A DNA stretch of 64,000 nucleotides from Wolfiporia cocos (Eukaryota > Basidiomycota > Agaricomycetes > Polyporales > Phaeolaceae), in NCBI GenBank assembly GCA_029448655.1, contig JACCLO010000010.1:806001-870000 (forward strand), given 5' to 3'. Shown here piece after piece: positions 31,846 through 43,105 of this stretch. Positions within the stretch are counted from its first letter, which is position 1, and the number at the start of each line of letters is the position of its first letter. Below the pieces are notes generated by a model. That model worked only from the letters and a program-made list of their open reading frames with translations, ran no database searches and had not been told where the DNA came from. A program made the position numbers and the translations under genes.

Positions 31846-31920
31846 AAATACCTGTGCAGGGTTCAAACACTTGACCTGGGATCAGCGAAGTCACAACCTG
31901 TACCACTTCACCAAATGGTC
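31846..31920 (-). ncRNA. degenerate tRNA-like sequence in second MITE subfamily, left
   Basis: On the minus strand it reads TTTGGTGAAGTGG (A-box-like) and GTGTTTGAACCC (B-box-like). It is more decayed than the right-hand unit. Confidence 0.45.
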
Positions 31921-32212
31921 TTGGTATCCAAGTCACATACTCATTAATATGATCCATTTTTTGTCCTTTCATCGCCGTAGCTGTTGATTGTCAAGTCACA
32001 CCTTAGTGCAATGTTCCATATTGCCCTGAAGGTAATTTATGACAGCATCCTTACCTCATTGCAGATACATATGGGTTGTGGGATACATCAATAAAGAGAT
32101 GCATTCTGAGTTCAACCTAATGAGCTTACTGACATATGAGCAGAATGTTAAATTTTATTACAACCATTATTATATTGACTACTGACTATATATTTGCACA
32201 ACATCTCCCTCT

Positions 32213-32300
32213 CACCAACCGCTTTAGCTGAGTGGTTTCAGTCACTGTTTTGCTGAGGTCTCGTGGTTCCTGGTTCGATTCCTGGCTTGCGATGCTTTAT
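32213..32300 (+). ncRNA. tRNA-like Pol III unit in second MITE subfamily, right
   Basis: A box TAGCTGAGTGG (32225-32235), B box GGTTCGATTCC (32272-32282) and a T run in CTTTATTTTGG shortly after. It faces outward toward the right terminus. Confidence 0.6.
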
Positions 32301-32402
32301 TTTGGTACTAATGGGCGCCTAATTTCGATGACTTAGAGTGCCCCAGATGCATCTGCGGTGTCTCTAAAGATGTGTCTGTGGCACTGAAACTCTAGAGGGA
32401 GT

Positions 32403-34019
32403 ATGTCCAGGAGTTTTGTGGAAATGACACGTGAAAATACAAATAAACGTGGTCACGACACACACGTGTTCCAGTCATGTGGCAGCATCGTCCGCGTCTT
32501 ACTGCTCACACTGTGGGGATTCAATGGACCAGATAAAGGGCCACACTCGCACATGGCCAGTGCCTCCCAATCTACACCCGACCACCACGTCAACTGTAAA
32601 TCCCCTGCATCCAAGTTTCTGTAAAGCCAAATTTGATCGTCAGCATGTCCGGCCAAAGCGACAAGCCATGGATGACCGGTGAGTGTTGCAGCCTGTTGAC
32701 TGCATCACATGATGTTCTTGATGCCTGTTGATCTTCTATCCTGTGCCCTCGTCAGTGGACGTCACCTGCCAAGGACAGAGACCTCGTCGTCCAGGCGCTC
32801 GCACGGGGCGCAATGCCCGCTGCCACCACCGAGCTGCACAAACGCCTTGTATGTCCCTCCATCCCCTCCCACCAGCTTCCGCCACTCACATCCCTATGCT
32901 GACAGCACAGCAGAGTGCACAGTGTGGCGAGTCAATTGCCTGTGCTGCGCACTCACTATTCATGGGTGTCCAGTCCTTCCACAACCTGCTGCCCAGCACG
33001 ACACAGGATGATGAGCAGTGCACTCTCGTACTCATGGTCATGCAGCAGTTCCATGTTGTGGAGGTGACACAGTAACCACCATGCCACCACCTATGCAGGG
33101 AACCCCTATATCCACCTAATATCTCCCTAAAACCCCCCATCCTCCCTAGGTGGAGAACAAGAAGGCACATCTTGTCACATGCCAATTTCAAGCCTCTAGG
33201 CACAGTACCTTTCCCAACCATCGAGAGCACCCTGATGCTGGAACCTGATGCCCCTGCCAGAACCAAGCCCTACATATGAACCATCCCAGGCACTAGCTAC
33301 CAGTATCACTAGCCACACCCAGAACCCTAATCCCAGTCCAAGACCTAGTCATGACGCCATACGAGTGCCACAAGAGCACCACAAGCCAGGCAGCACACCT
33401 AACCCAGCCAAGCCACCTGCTGCCAGAACCCCATCACTCACTAGCTCACCATCCCATCTTAGCTCGACAAACCCAGCATGGCCATCCGAGACTCCCAGCT
33501 AGGACTACCGATACACGTCCACCCAACTGAACCCTACACCTCCCATCTCCATAAACCACAGCCATTACTGGCTACACGATCCCTACAGGTCACGGACTAC
33601 ATGCCATTACAGGCACAGACTATGTACATTACAGACAACAGCCTACAGATGGCCCTAAACTCCATTGCACCCTAGTCTATGAGGAACACCGACCACGGGC
33701 AGTGCCATGACATCACTGATCATAGTTGATCACGCTCAATCACACTACATCACCCAAGGCCATTACCGGCCAGCCCTCAATCACTAGCTATGTCACTGAT
33801 CACGGACTGCTAACCCCACCATTACCAGCATCAGCCCCGATCACACTAGGAACCTGATCAATGGACTTAGACCCCCACCATTACTGGCAAACCCCCAATC
33901 GACGGGTACCACTGATCGTGCCTGACAGATTGGTAACCCATCCAGTCTGGGCTGTACCCACTACGTCGCCATGGACACTCCCACACTCCAATACCATACC
34001 GGCCCCATAGCTAGACCAA
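32403..34019. other. no convincing gene
   Basis: A short frame with a plausible splice (MSGQSDKPWMTG, then GGRHLPRTE) exists near 32640-33000, and the following kilobase is Pro/Ser/Thr-rich in translation with loose repeats of CCATTACCGGC. No domain was recognised. Confidence 0.4.
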
Positions 34020-34190
34020 TTAGCTTGCGCCAGCACCTGTACCGGCCACTCAGCATAATATGTACAAATAGTGTAGAGTCCATATATACGGCCGACAGTC
34101 TTGAGTGAACCTCAGACTTGTCTTGGCCTCTTCAGCCTTGAATGCCCCAGACCAGGAAGGTGCCTTTGTGCGAGCCCCCTTCCCCTGGGT
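34020..34190 (+). repeat. diverged LTR fragment related to element A
   Basis: CATATATACGGCCGACAG and CAGACTTGTCTTGGCCTC align in order and spacing with the TATA region and downstream block of the LTRs at 1960-2385 and 18041-18470. The ends are not detectable. Confidence 0.5.
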
Positions 34191-34439
34191 GTGTGTCTTA
34201 GGTTGTAGTGTGTGTCACATCTCTTGTAGATGTCTTGCCTTATTGCCTGAGACCGCAACCCATGAGTGTAAATACCATGTTGCCCCCAGACTAGTGAGTA
34301 GAGGAAGACAGAAAGTGGATGCAATGAATAGAGGCCCCCATACCCAAGTAGGGTATAGCAGGCTTGTCAACTAAGCAGTTCACCTTAACATCGCACAAGC
34401 AGGGCAGACAGGGTATTTGAAGGTTGACCAGGGGACATG

Positions 34440-34860
34440 CCCCCTAGGCTGAGAATACTAAGTCTGAGGTGTACCTCAGATGCTATTCTAGTATATATAC
34501 ATTGCAGGCAACACACACTTGTTAACTACCCTAAAGCAGCACGATCCATGCACGTAACTACCCTTGACGTAATGTAGGTAGCATAAGAACTTCTTAGTAC
34601 CTGACTAAGATGAGCAGGACAGTAATGTGAGGGCATACCCATGCACATGCGGTTCCATGAGCAGTATTCTAATCTATCAGTAATGCGGATGCACAAGTTA
34701 TCTAAAGGAAGAGGCACTTGATGATCTTCATAGGCACATGCTTAGTGGAACGTGAGAGTACCCAACTCCCAGAATACTTATCGAGAGTAATGCAGGGCCT
34801 AGAAATGAGGTAAAACTGGGTAGAAATACCTGGATCCTATGCTACGTTTCTTATGACAGG
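34440..34860 (-). repeat. degenerate LTR-like sequence (family E), reverse orientation
   Basis: Read on the minus strand, GCTTTAGGGTAG, ATGTATATATACT and CTGAGGTACACCTCAGACT parallel the sequence around 36790-36870, which has a TATA-like block in the same place. Boundaries are not defined. Confidence 0.35.
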
Positions 34861-35126
34861 AGGAGTATTGTGTGCGCTTCTGTGAGCCAGCTGATGAGCA
34901 GCACATGATTGCCAACACATTCAATCACTTCCCGCTGCAGGTCGCATTCGACATGGAGGCCACCTACGTGCATGAGGATGCAGGTGGGAGCACCAAGAGA
35001 GAGGGAGGAGGAGGAATGGGAGGAAGGGGTGTGCCCATGGGTGGACATCGAAGTGAAGGATGGCCACATGAGTGTGAAGTTCATGTGGATTGGAGACTCA
35101 TGCAAAGTGAAGGTTGAGGTTGATGA

Positions 35127-35837
35127 TGTTACAGTTATTTCGATTTTTCGAACACTGGCAGAACTCACCATTGGGCGAATACGATACAGGGACTTGTTGC
35201 GCAACCAACCTCCCTGGCTACTTGTGACTCTACTGGGTGCATCCCCAGTTGTACTAGTGTATAGGGTGCGTTTCACCTTTGGCAGATCCAACTCTGCCCC
35301 CGTTTCATATTTATCATTCGTTAGCTGCAAGATGGCATTCAGCCACCATCATCATTCCTATCTATTGTTTCAGATATATCACTACATACCTATCAAATGT
35401 TTCATACTATAGTGTAGATAGTATCGGTGACATCTGGGACGGACTTGACCCCTAAAACCTAACGTAGTATATAAACCCATGTACTTACTGTCAAGGCTCT
35501 TCAGCTCGACCTTGTTGTATAAACAAGAAGTCTTATACTCGTTCTCAAACATAGGAAACTACGCTCAGTATTTCTCTCGAGCAACCCGAACGACTAAGTC
35601 CTCGAAGTACACACTGACTTCTCAGACTTAGGCAAGTCTTATATTCTATTAGACTTGCAACCCGAACAGATTATATCCTCTAACACGTATTGGATATTGA
35701 GTGATCTCCTAGGAACTTAACCTAGGACTTGAAGGCATCTAATGAGTATTTGCCTTGCACACGTCCTTCGGACTACGTGCAGAAGAACAATCTATATTTG
35801 CGACTCAAATATACGAACGGGTATTCGACCTGTAACA
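35127..35837 (+). mobile_element. solo LTR of element B
   Basis: 711 bp, starts TGTTACAG and ends CTGTAACA, with GATGA at 35122-35126 and 35838-35842. It is homologous along its length to the LTRs of element B, including TATATAA and AGCTCGACCTT (35503-35513). It is older than the two full copies, judging by many differences. Confidence 0.93.
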
Positions 35838-35914
35838 GATGAAGGCAGACTTGAGGCAGTGATTGATGCTGCAATGTGCAGCCTCCACCTCAGGTTGGAT
35901 GAACAGGGCTCCAG

Positions 35915-36449
35915 TGTTACGGATCGAATATCTGTTCAGCTGAAATAACTAAGTCGAGTTACTCAGCGTATCGAGTAGCGCACTACTCGTCAGACTCAGC
36001 AGAGTCGAGCGTCGATATACTAGCTGCGGGCTTAATTGCTCAAGCCTTTGAGAACGAGTATAAGATCCTTGTAATTCAACAAGGTTGAGCTGAGGAACTC
36101 GACCAGTATTTACAGCAGAGTCTTTATACTACGCTTCTGTAATCGGGGTCATAGTGTCCTTGGTACTGCTACCATTAAGTCCATAAGGTTAGTACGCTAC
36201 GATAACTAAGCTGAAACGTTGCGGTTGAGCGCAACAGTGGCTGAAACGCAGAAGCACTGTGGTTAGACACCAGATATCCGCTAGAACCTGATACGCTACG
36301 GAGCTATGGGCATAGGGCTGTTGTACATGAAACGAGGGTCGCTGGTTGAGCAGAGAACCCTAGAAATAAACGCACGATGATGTGGTTGAACGCTAAGTCC
36401 TCCTCTCCAGTGAGGCGTCAAGACATGCGAAGTCGTACAGACCGTAACA
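35915..36449 (-). mobile_element. solo LTR, family C, copy 1
   Basis: 535 bp, TGTTACGG...CCGTAACA, flanked by TCCAG (35910-35914 and 36450-36454). Orientation is set by the TATA region, which reads sense on the minus strand. The initiation block reads AGCTCAACCTTG, one base different from element B. Confidence 0.9.
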
Positions 36450-36649
36450 TCCAGCCTCAGCCCCAGGCATCACTGTAAGTGGCATGTGCTCTGTGACATT
36501 ATTGCAGTTGCTGAATGAGGTGTAGATATGGTGTTGCATGAGCTGGAGGGGGAGCCACCTACAGCTGAGGTGGAGCATGATGCGCACTGTCGCATTTTTA
36601 ACATAAGTGCCGTGCACTTTACCCATTGTCCCCTGCCCATCTTGAACCT

Positions 36650-36990
36650 ATGTACTTACGTTCAGAAGTCACCTGACATGATTAGATAGTCACATGTTGC
36701 TAGTTAAGATAGCCTGTAGGTCCCCTGACATGTATCATGTGATGAGGCTGTGTAGTTGTAGAGTGCATGGGCACAGACCACGTAGCTTTAGGGTAGACAC
36801 ACACTCGTTAGTGCCCCACATGTATATATACTGATAGCAGTCTGAGGCGTACTGCTCAGACTGATCAATCCGATCATTGGGCTTAGTCCCTCTTACCTGA
36901 ACTCTGCTGCGCATATCCTTCTACCTTGACTGGGACCTCGACAGCTTAGGTCTCTACCTTGGAGCCAGTGCCTTGCCTTTGGTAAGCAAG
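36650..36990 (+). repeat. degenerate LTR-like sequence (family E)
   Basis: CTTTAGGGTAGACACAC, CCCCACATGTATATATACTG and CTGAACTCTGCTGC parallel the sequence at about 39560-39700. A TATA-like block and downstream pyrimidine-rich sequence suggest an old LTR. No ends were found. Confidence 0.35.
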
Positions 36991-37022
36991 AGCATTGGGA
37001 CATAGGGTCTTAGATGTTGGAT

Positions 37023-38520
37023 GGTAGCCCTGAGGAGTTGGGCATGGTGGTTGCAGACTATAAGGTCACAGGTTTGTGACATGCTCAAGCACTGTGGGAG
37101 AGTGACAGTGAAGACAGGGACTATAGCAATGTAAAGCAGGAGGACATTGAGCCGGCCCTCAGTGAGGCATCACAGGAGGAAGATGTGCAACCAGGCTTTG
37201 TCATTAGTGTGGGCACATTCAAGGATGAGGAGCTGCAGGTCAAGCAGGAGGAGAAACTGCTCCTGAATGGGTACAACAGTGATGAGTGGTTTATGGCAAC
37301 TTGTCTGCCATCTGTCCATACATGGGCAACCACACAGGCATTGAAAATGAGGATGAGGGTGAAGACACATACTGGGGCCTGAACATGAATGATGATGACT
37401 GGCTGTACGGCTCAGGTTATGGCGTGTCTGACAAGGAGATCATTGGCAAATCTTCTGCTGAGTGCAGCCAGGTCAGTGACAATGACAAAGACGTGGCAAG
37501 CTTAATTCGCCACTACCTCCATGCCTATAACCCCTACACCATGCTGAGTGACATGGAGACCATGCATGTCGAATGCAAGGCATCTCCAGGCATGGACTTC
37601 AGTTCCTACTTGATGAGTCCAGTAGTCAGCTCAGACATCAGCCCAATCCAGACACCTTTAGCCTCTTTCCCTTTGCTGCTGGCTCTTCCTCTTTGGTCAC
37701 TGCAGGGCTGTTACAGATCGGATATCCGTTCAGCTGAAATAACTAAGTCGAGTTACTCAGCGTATCGAGTAGCGCACTACTCATTGGACTCGGCGGAGTC
37801 GAGTGTCGATATACTAGCCACAGGCTTAATTGCTTCAAGCCTTTGAGAACGAGTATAAGATCCTTGTAATTCAACAAGGTTGAGCTGAGGAACTTGACCA
37901 GTATTTTACAGCAGGGTTCTATACTATGATTCTGCGATCGGGGTCATAGTGTCCTTGGTACTGCTACCACTAAGTCCATAAGGTTAGTACGCTACGATAA
38001 CTAAGCTGAAACGTTGCGGTTGAGCGCAACAGTGGCTGAAACGCAGAAGTTCTGTGGCTAGGCACTAAATACCGACTAGAACCTGATACACTACGAGACC
38101 ATGGGCATAGGGTTGTTGTACATGAAACGAGGGTCGCTGGTTGAACAGAGAACCCTGGAAATAAATGCACGATTATGTGGTTGAACGCTAAGTCCTCTTC
38201 TCCAGTGAGGTGTCAAAGATACACAGATTGTACGGACCGTAACAAGGGCCCTGCTAGTGACCCTAATGTTTTTGACCACTATCCCAGCATCCTCCCTACC
38301 ATCCATGCTCCATCACCTATGGTTGCACTACCTCCCTTCAACCAGGTGCAGGTGGTACACATGCCATTGCCACCACCTGCTCTGCCCCCATTTGCATATG
38401 GGGCATGCACTCCCATGCCACCAGTTGCCTCGCACCCTTTGGTGGTGGTGCCTGGGTATGACATCCCTTCCCCTTTGATGCTCACAATGTCATTTGATTG
38501 GGAACAGACCCTGGCCGTGA
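37023..38520 (+). pseudogene. unknown gene segment interrupted by a solo LTR
   Basis: An acidic frame (VKQEDIEPALSEASQEEDVQ, GYNSDEWFMATC) is followed, after an apparent frame change near 37310, by ENEDEGEDTYWGLNMNDDDW and a Pro-rich part. The solo LTR at 37709-38244 splits the second frame. Joining 37708 to 38250 gives PLWSLQG then PASDPNVFDHYPSIL and a Pro-rich tail. It may belong to the same gene as 34872-36471. The family is not recognised. Confidence 0.4.
37709..38244 (-). mobile_element. solo LTR, family C, copy 2
   Basis: 536 bp, TGTTACAG...CCGTAACA, flanked by AGGGC (37704-37708 and 38245-38249). It is very similar to the copy at 35915-36449 and in the same orientation. Confidence 0.9.
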
Positions 38521-39319
38521 ATACGGCCCCATGTGCACTGACCTCTGGAGTTCAATGCAGGCAGGCACAACGTGTGTGCGGCATGCATGCTGCACTGTAC
38601 ATATGCCCTACCATCAGTGCATGCCAGGTGTGTGCATGGTTGCGGATTCATGACCCTTCCACATTACACACCTCCATCGCTCCTTTCAGCGTCTGTAACC
38701 CATCCTTTGCCCATGAGAACAAGGAACAAGGAAATAACACTCAATCTGACAACATCCATGATGACCTGTGACAAGCATGTTGCAAGTCATGGAGGAGGTA
38801 TGTCAAACTGAGGGTCATTCCTCGGTTTGATATCACCTTCTCCAACCAATGAAGTTTCCAGCTGACCTATAGACTCAGCATATGCTAACAACATACCTCC
38901 CTTATCATTGTATCACTACTTTTCCCCCATTGTTGATATCATCCTGTAGAGCTGAGGGAAGTAATGTGGCCCTTTATACCATATCAACCATTGCCTTTGA
39001 GGTTTTTCGCATGTACAGATCCTTTTACGAGATTCAGTTACAGTGCCCAGCAAAGATGTGCAAGTTCGTCCTGTTCCAAGAATTTCGCATCTAAGAGAAA
39101 GTAGATGAGGTGAAGATGCAAAGTGAGGCAGGGGTGCCCACTTTATATGTGTACACGGAAGCCCACATTCTGATAGCAATGCAACAGTGAAACTTGTGCA
39201 ATCACAATGATGTCAGTCCATCAATCAGTCTGATGGCCGGTGCCATGGGGTCCCAGATTAGGCAATATGGCATGAATAAATTTGTGGGCTTGTCACAGTT
39301 TTCTACCAATGTTCTATGA
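38521..39319. other. no recognised features
   Basis: AT-rich sequence with short unrelated open frames. Confidence 0.4.
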
Positions 39320-39760
39320 CTTGTCTATGACAAGTCCTATTCCAACATAGTTAGTACCTCTAACCACGAAACCCCAATCTTCTGGAATATGCTAGAAGGT
39401 TCCCAAAACATATGTAATATCCACATAGTCAGCAGCCCGGCTTATCTAACAGCGCTCCACTGACTCATACCACATATGACTGCTTATGCAGCCCTTCCAC
39501 TAACTTCTATGAAGTTCCATGCAAGCGCACAGCATTACCGCTGGTGCACACAGACCTCATAGCATTAGGGCAGACAGTTCTTGAGTAGTGCCCTACATGT
39601 ATATGAGCTGGTCATATAAGGCCTAAGACCTTAGAACTATCAATCTGCAACACACCACTTTAGTCTCTTAAACTTCTGCTGCATTCTGACCACTCACCTC
39701 TACAACTGCAATCCTTCTCTACAAGAAGACGATAAGAGTGAGTCTTGGGTCAGGGCTGCT
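39320..39760 (+). repeat. degenerate LTR-like sequence (family E)
   Basis: It shares ATTAGGGCAGACAG, GTGCCCTACATGTATATGAG and AACTTCTGCTGCATTCTG with the block at 36650-36990. Ends are undefined and assignment is tentative. Confidence 0.35.
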
Positions 39761-40389
39761 GCACGTGCATTTTGGATAATCTACCCCTTGGCTTCATATG
39801 CGCAGCGGGTATATATATCAATGTTGCACTCTTGCGGTTATATCATTGCAGTGAGGTGGAGAACCTCTTCATCCGACAGTGACAATCAACGATGCGGAGT
39901 ACTTTTGCTGCAAGTCCTCAGGCCTCAGGTACGTATTATAGCATGAGGCGTTTCTCAAATGCGTTGGCTTGTAGCCTGTTCATTTCACCAACAGAGTGAG
40001 GTACATCTATTGACTGTAATCACTACTCTTGATTGCATAACATGATATTGATCTGCTCAAACGTGACAGATATGCCTGCACGCCATGCAACTCCATGCCA
40101 TCTGGCTATCCAAAGGCTACATCTGCTGTGCACAGGATCCAGTTCTATTCAAGATAACCAATCTAACCACACATATATCCAGTTTCCATTGACCGGTCTT
40201 TTACAGCTATTTTCACCTGAATCCTCATTGTAGCTTCATACTTTTAACTAGACTCCTCATCATTGTACTGAACCATACAGAACTGATGGAAATGCAACCA
40301 TGAGCTGCAAGAGGGTACCCAGGGAGTTCTGCCCATCCAACTGTGTTGCCAGCCTGCTTTGGCAATGATATAACTCTTCCACACCATAC
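39761..40389. other. no recognised features
   Basis: Nothing beyond short open frames was seen. Confidence 0.4.
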
Positions 40390-40490
40390 AGTCACCATAC
40401 CCTGGAACAGCCAGTCAACCAATGGGTATGATGGGCTTGTACACCGGCAGAGCTGATGTCGGCCGACGAATTCCTCATTGCCTGCACGTC

Positions 40491-40760
40491 CAGTCAGCCC
40501 ACCAGATTTTTGTAGCTGGAACATGGGGTGGGCCGATGGGGGGTCACAGTGCCCATGTTTCTGTGAGCCCCAGTCGGCCCACCAGCCAAATTTCCATGTA
40601 CCTGGAACACTGGGTGGGCCGACAGGGGGTTGTGGTGCCTAAGTTGCTGTGAGCCCCAGTCGGCCCACCAACCAAGAATCTATGTACCTGGAACATGGGG
40701 TGGGCCGACAGGGGGTTGCGGTGCCCATGTTTCCATGAGCCCCAGTCAGCCCACCAACCA
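40491..40760 (+). repeat. 86-bp tandem repeat, about 3.2 units
   Basis: Consecutive units start CAGTCRGCCCACCA and contain TGGAACAYKGGGTGGGCCGA and end GTGAGCCC or similar. The same unit occurs inverted at 41402-41577 and 42847-43020. Confidence 0.75.
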
Positions 40761-41671
40761 AAATGCTACATATCTGATGGTAACTTCAGTGTGTTATGAA
40801 GATTAGCTGTGACATTACATATTGAATGACACATGGTAAGCATTTGTTTGTATAGCACAGAATAAAATAGAAGCATTCCTAGTCAATACCCTCACAGTAG
40901 GGGTCGCAAAGTAGGCACCCATAGCTCGCGGTAAGCTTGCAGTTAGCTCACAAAAACATCAGTAGCACATGTTAGGGCTTGCAATGGGCACATGACACAA
41001 CCCTTTCCACAAGCATAATTATAAGCCAGTTGTCAATTTGGATTGCCATGTTGTGTATGAGATGCCACAAGCCTCACAACACTTATTGAAGGCTTAGTGC
41101 TAGTTATGGGCCCTTACTGTGACCCTTACCACAAGACATGTACCATTACTGTGACCCTTGCCATGACCCTTACCACGACCCTTACCGCGACCAATGGGCG
41201 CTTATTCGCGACCCTTATCACGAGCATAATTGTAAAACAATGGTCCATTTTGATTTCTATGCTATGTGCAAGCCACCCTAGGCCTTGCAATGAGCTATAG
41301 ATGCTTATTTAAAGCTTGGTGCATTCTATGTGTCCTTTACTGTGACTATGACTGCAAGATATGCATGCTTACCATGATCCTTATTGTGACCCTTACCACA
41401 AGCTATGGGACCGTGACCTCCCATCGGCCCACCCCATGTTCCAAGTACATAGACTTTTGGTTGGTGGGCCGACTGGGGCTCACGAAAACATGGGCACCGC
41501 GACCCCCCATTGGCCCACCCCATGTTCCAGGTACATGAACATTTGCTGGGTGGGCCGACCAGGGATTGCAGCAACAGTAGAGTTTCAGTCAACTATCTTA
41601 ATCTGCCAACTGCCCTTTGCTTAAGAAATCACAGTTGTGAGCTAGGTTTGCACGCAGATTAATCTGCTAGC

Positions 41672-42215
41672 TGTTACGGTCCGCACAGACACGACTAAAT
41701 ATTCCTTACTGACACCTCACTGAAGAGAGGGACTTAGCGTTCAACCGCTATCTCGCACATTTATTTCTAGGGGTCCCTGCGCAACCAGTGAGCCCCATTT
41801 CATGTATAACAACCCTGTACCCTTAGCCTCACGGCGTATCAGGTTCTAGTTGATATCTTGTGTATAACCACAGGACTTCTACATTTCAACCACTGTTGCG
41901 CTCAACTGCAACGTTTCAGCTTAGTTATCTTAACGTACTAGCCTTATGGACTTAGTGGTAGCAGTACCAAGGACACTATGAACCCAATTACAGAATCGTA
42001 GTATAAAAACCCTGCTGTAAATACCGGTCGAGTTCCTCAGCTCGACCTCACTGAATTACAAAGATCTTATACTCGTTCTCAAAGGCTTGAGCAATTAAGC
42101 CTATCGCTAGTATATCGACGCTTGACTCTGCTGAGTCCGACAAGTAGTGCGCTACTCGATACGCTGAGTAACTCGACTTAGTTATTTCAGCTGAACGGAT
42201 ATTCAATCCGTAACA
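41672..42215 (+). mobile_element. solo LTR, family C, copy 3
   Basis: 544 bp, TGTTACGG...CCGTAACA, flanked by CTAGC (41667-41671 and 42216-42220). Sense orientation shows TATAAAAA (42002-42009) and AGCTCGACCT (42039-42048), the same arrangement as element B. Confidence 0.9.
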
Positions 42216-42247
42216 CTAGCTGCGGCAGATTAATCTACTGTGACAAT

Positions 42248-42340
42248 AAAATGGTAGGTCGAGGATTCGAACCAAGGACCTTAGCACAGATGAGAATAAG
42301 AGCATCGCAGCATAACTAGCCAACTGAGCCATAGTGGCAA
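42248..42340 (-). ncRNA. tRNA-like Pol III unit, MITE copy 2
   Basis: B box GGTTCGAATCC and A-box-like TGGCTCAGTTGG on the minus strand, TTTT terminator at 42248-42251. Confidence 0.62.
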
Positions 42341-42631
42341 CAATTACTTTTCACCAATCACAATATATAACGCAAATTTTGCACACAACTTCTGCAAATC
42401 ATCAAGGCAACTAACTGCTACAACATGCGTAAGCATAAAGAAATCAATGATAGTGGTAGCTTGATTTACCATGCCTGACCTGGAGCAACTCACCATGGGA
42501 GAGTTGAATACACTGGAATCACAAGTCTTTAAAGGCAGATTCATTTGTATTTGTGTTATGGAAGATGTTAAACTGTGAAAATGAAGTTTACAAAATACTC
42601 TATATACTGCTTAAAAGTGTGCAGACAGTAG

Positions 42632-42723
42632 TTGCACCGTAGCTCAGTTGGCTAATGTATGCTGCAATGCTCTTATTCTCATCTGTGCTAAGGTCCTTGG
42701 TTCGGATCCTCGACCTACCATTT
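42632..42723 (+). ncRNA. tRNA-like Pol III unit, MITE copy 2
   Basis: A box TAGCTCAGTTGG, B box GGTTCGGATCC (one change), then TTTAATT; the T run is shortened to three. Confidence 0.58.
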
Positions 42724-43105
42724 AATTGTCACAGTAGATTAATCTGCCGCAGCTAGCAGATTAATCTGCGTGTGAATCTAGCTCACAACTGCGATTTCTT
42801 AAGCGAAGGGCAGTTGGAAGATTAAGATAGTTGACTGAAGTCCCTCGGCAACATGGGCACCATGAACCCCCATCGGCCCACCCCATGTTCCAGGTACATA
42901 GATTTTTGGTTGGTGGGCCGACTGGGGCTCATGGCAACATGGGCACTGTGACCCCCTGCCGGCCCACCCCATGTTCCAGCTACAAGGATCTGGTGGGCTG
43001 ACTGGACGTGCAGGCAACAAGGGATTCATCGGCCGATGTCGGCTCTACCAGTGTACAAGCCCATCGTACCCATTGGTTGACCGGCTGTTCCAGGTACGGT
43101 GACTG

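Larger units (their letters stand above)
31718..32394. mobile_element. second tRNA-bearing hAT-type MITE subfamily
   Basis: 677 bp, perfect 8-bp duplication GAGGGAGT (31710-31717 and 32395-32402). The ends GAGGGACCTCAGTGCC and, inverted, TAGAGTTTCAGTGCC match the termini of the 30517 family in their first 13 or so bases. The inverted arms are only about 75 bp (repeated GATGCATCT), and the tRNA-like sequences lie just inside them and differ from those of the other family. Confidence 0.82.
34872..36471 (+). pseudogene. unknown gene exon interrupted by two solo LTRs
   Basis: Coding-like sequence (VDIEVKDGHMSVKFMWIG, then CKVKVEV) stops at the solo LTR at 35127. After removal of the LTR and one GATGA it continues in frame as DEGRLEAVIDAAMCSLHLRL. 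A second solo LTR (35915-36449) follows; removal with one TCCAG gives QGSSLSPRHH and then a good donor GTAAGT at about 36475. A single exon thus took two retroelement insertions. I do not recognise the protein, and its start is not determined. Confidence 0.45.
41578..42846. mobile_element. tRNA-bearing hAT-type MITE, copy 2, with solo LTR inside
   Basis: Same family as 30517-31231 in opposite orientation (left end TAGAGTTTCAGTCAA, right end GACTGAAGTCCCTC). Target duplication is AGCAACAG and GGCAACAT (6 of 8 match). Removing the family C solo LTR with one CTAGC leaves 720 bp. tRNA-like units are at 42248-42340 (minus) and 42632-42723 (plus), and both arms carry the variant end CTCGACCTACCA. 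Confidence 0.86.
40390..43105. mobile_element. fold-back element with repeat-filled inverted arms, carrying a nested MITE
   Basis: The left arm (40390 to about 40775) starts CAGTCACCATACC, and the right arm ends GGTACGGTGACTG at 43105; arms align in inverted order over several hundred bases. Both contain about 86-bp units with CAGTCGGCCCACCA and TGGAACATGGGGTGGGCCGA. The right arm (about 41402-41577 plus 42847-43105) is split by the MITE at 41578-42846. The centre (40776-41400) is AT-rich with repeated TGACCCTTACCACGACC-like blocks and no gene. Transposon class is not known and no target duplication was found. Confidence 0.6.

Noticed and set aside
40491..40760. CRISPR-like array
   Set aside because: The units are adjacent 86-bp tandem repeats without unique spacers, in a eukaryotic genome.
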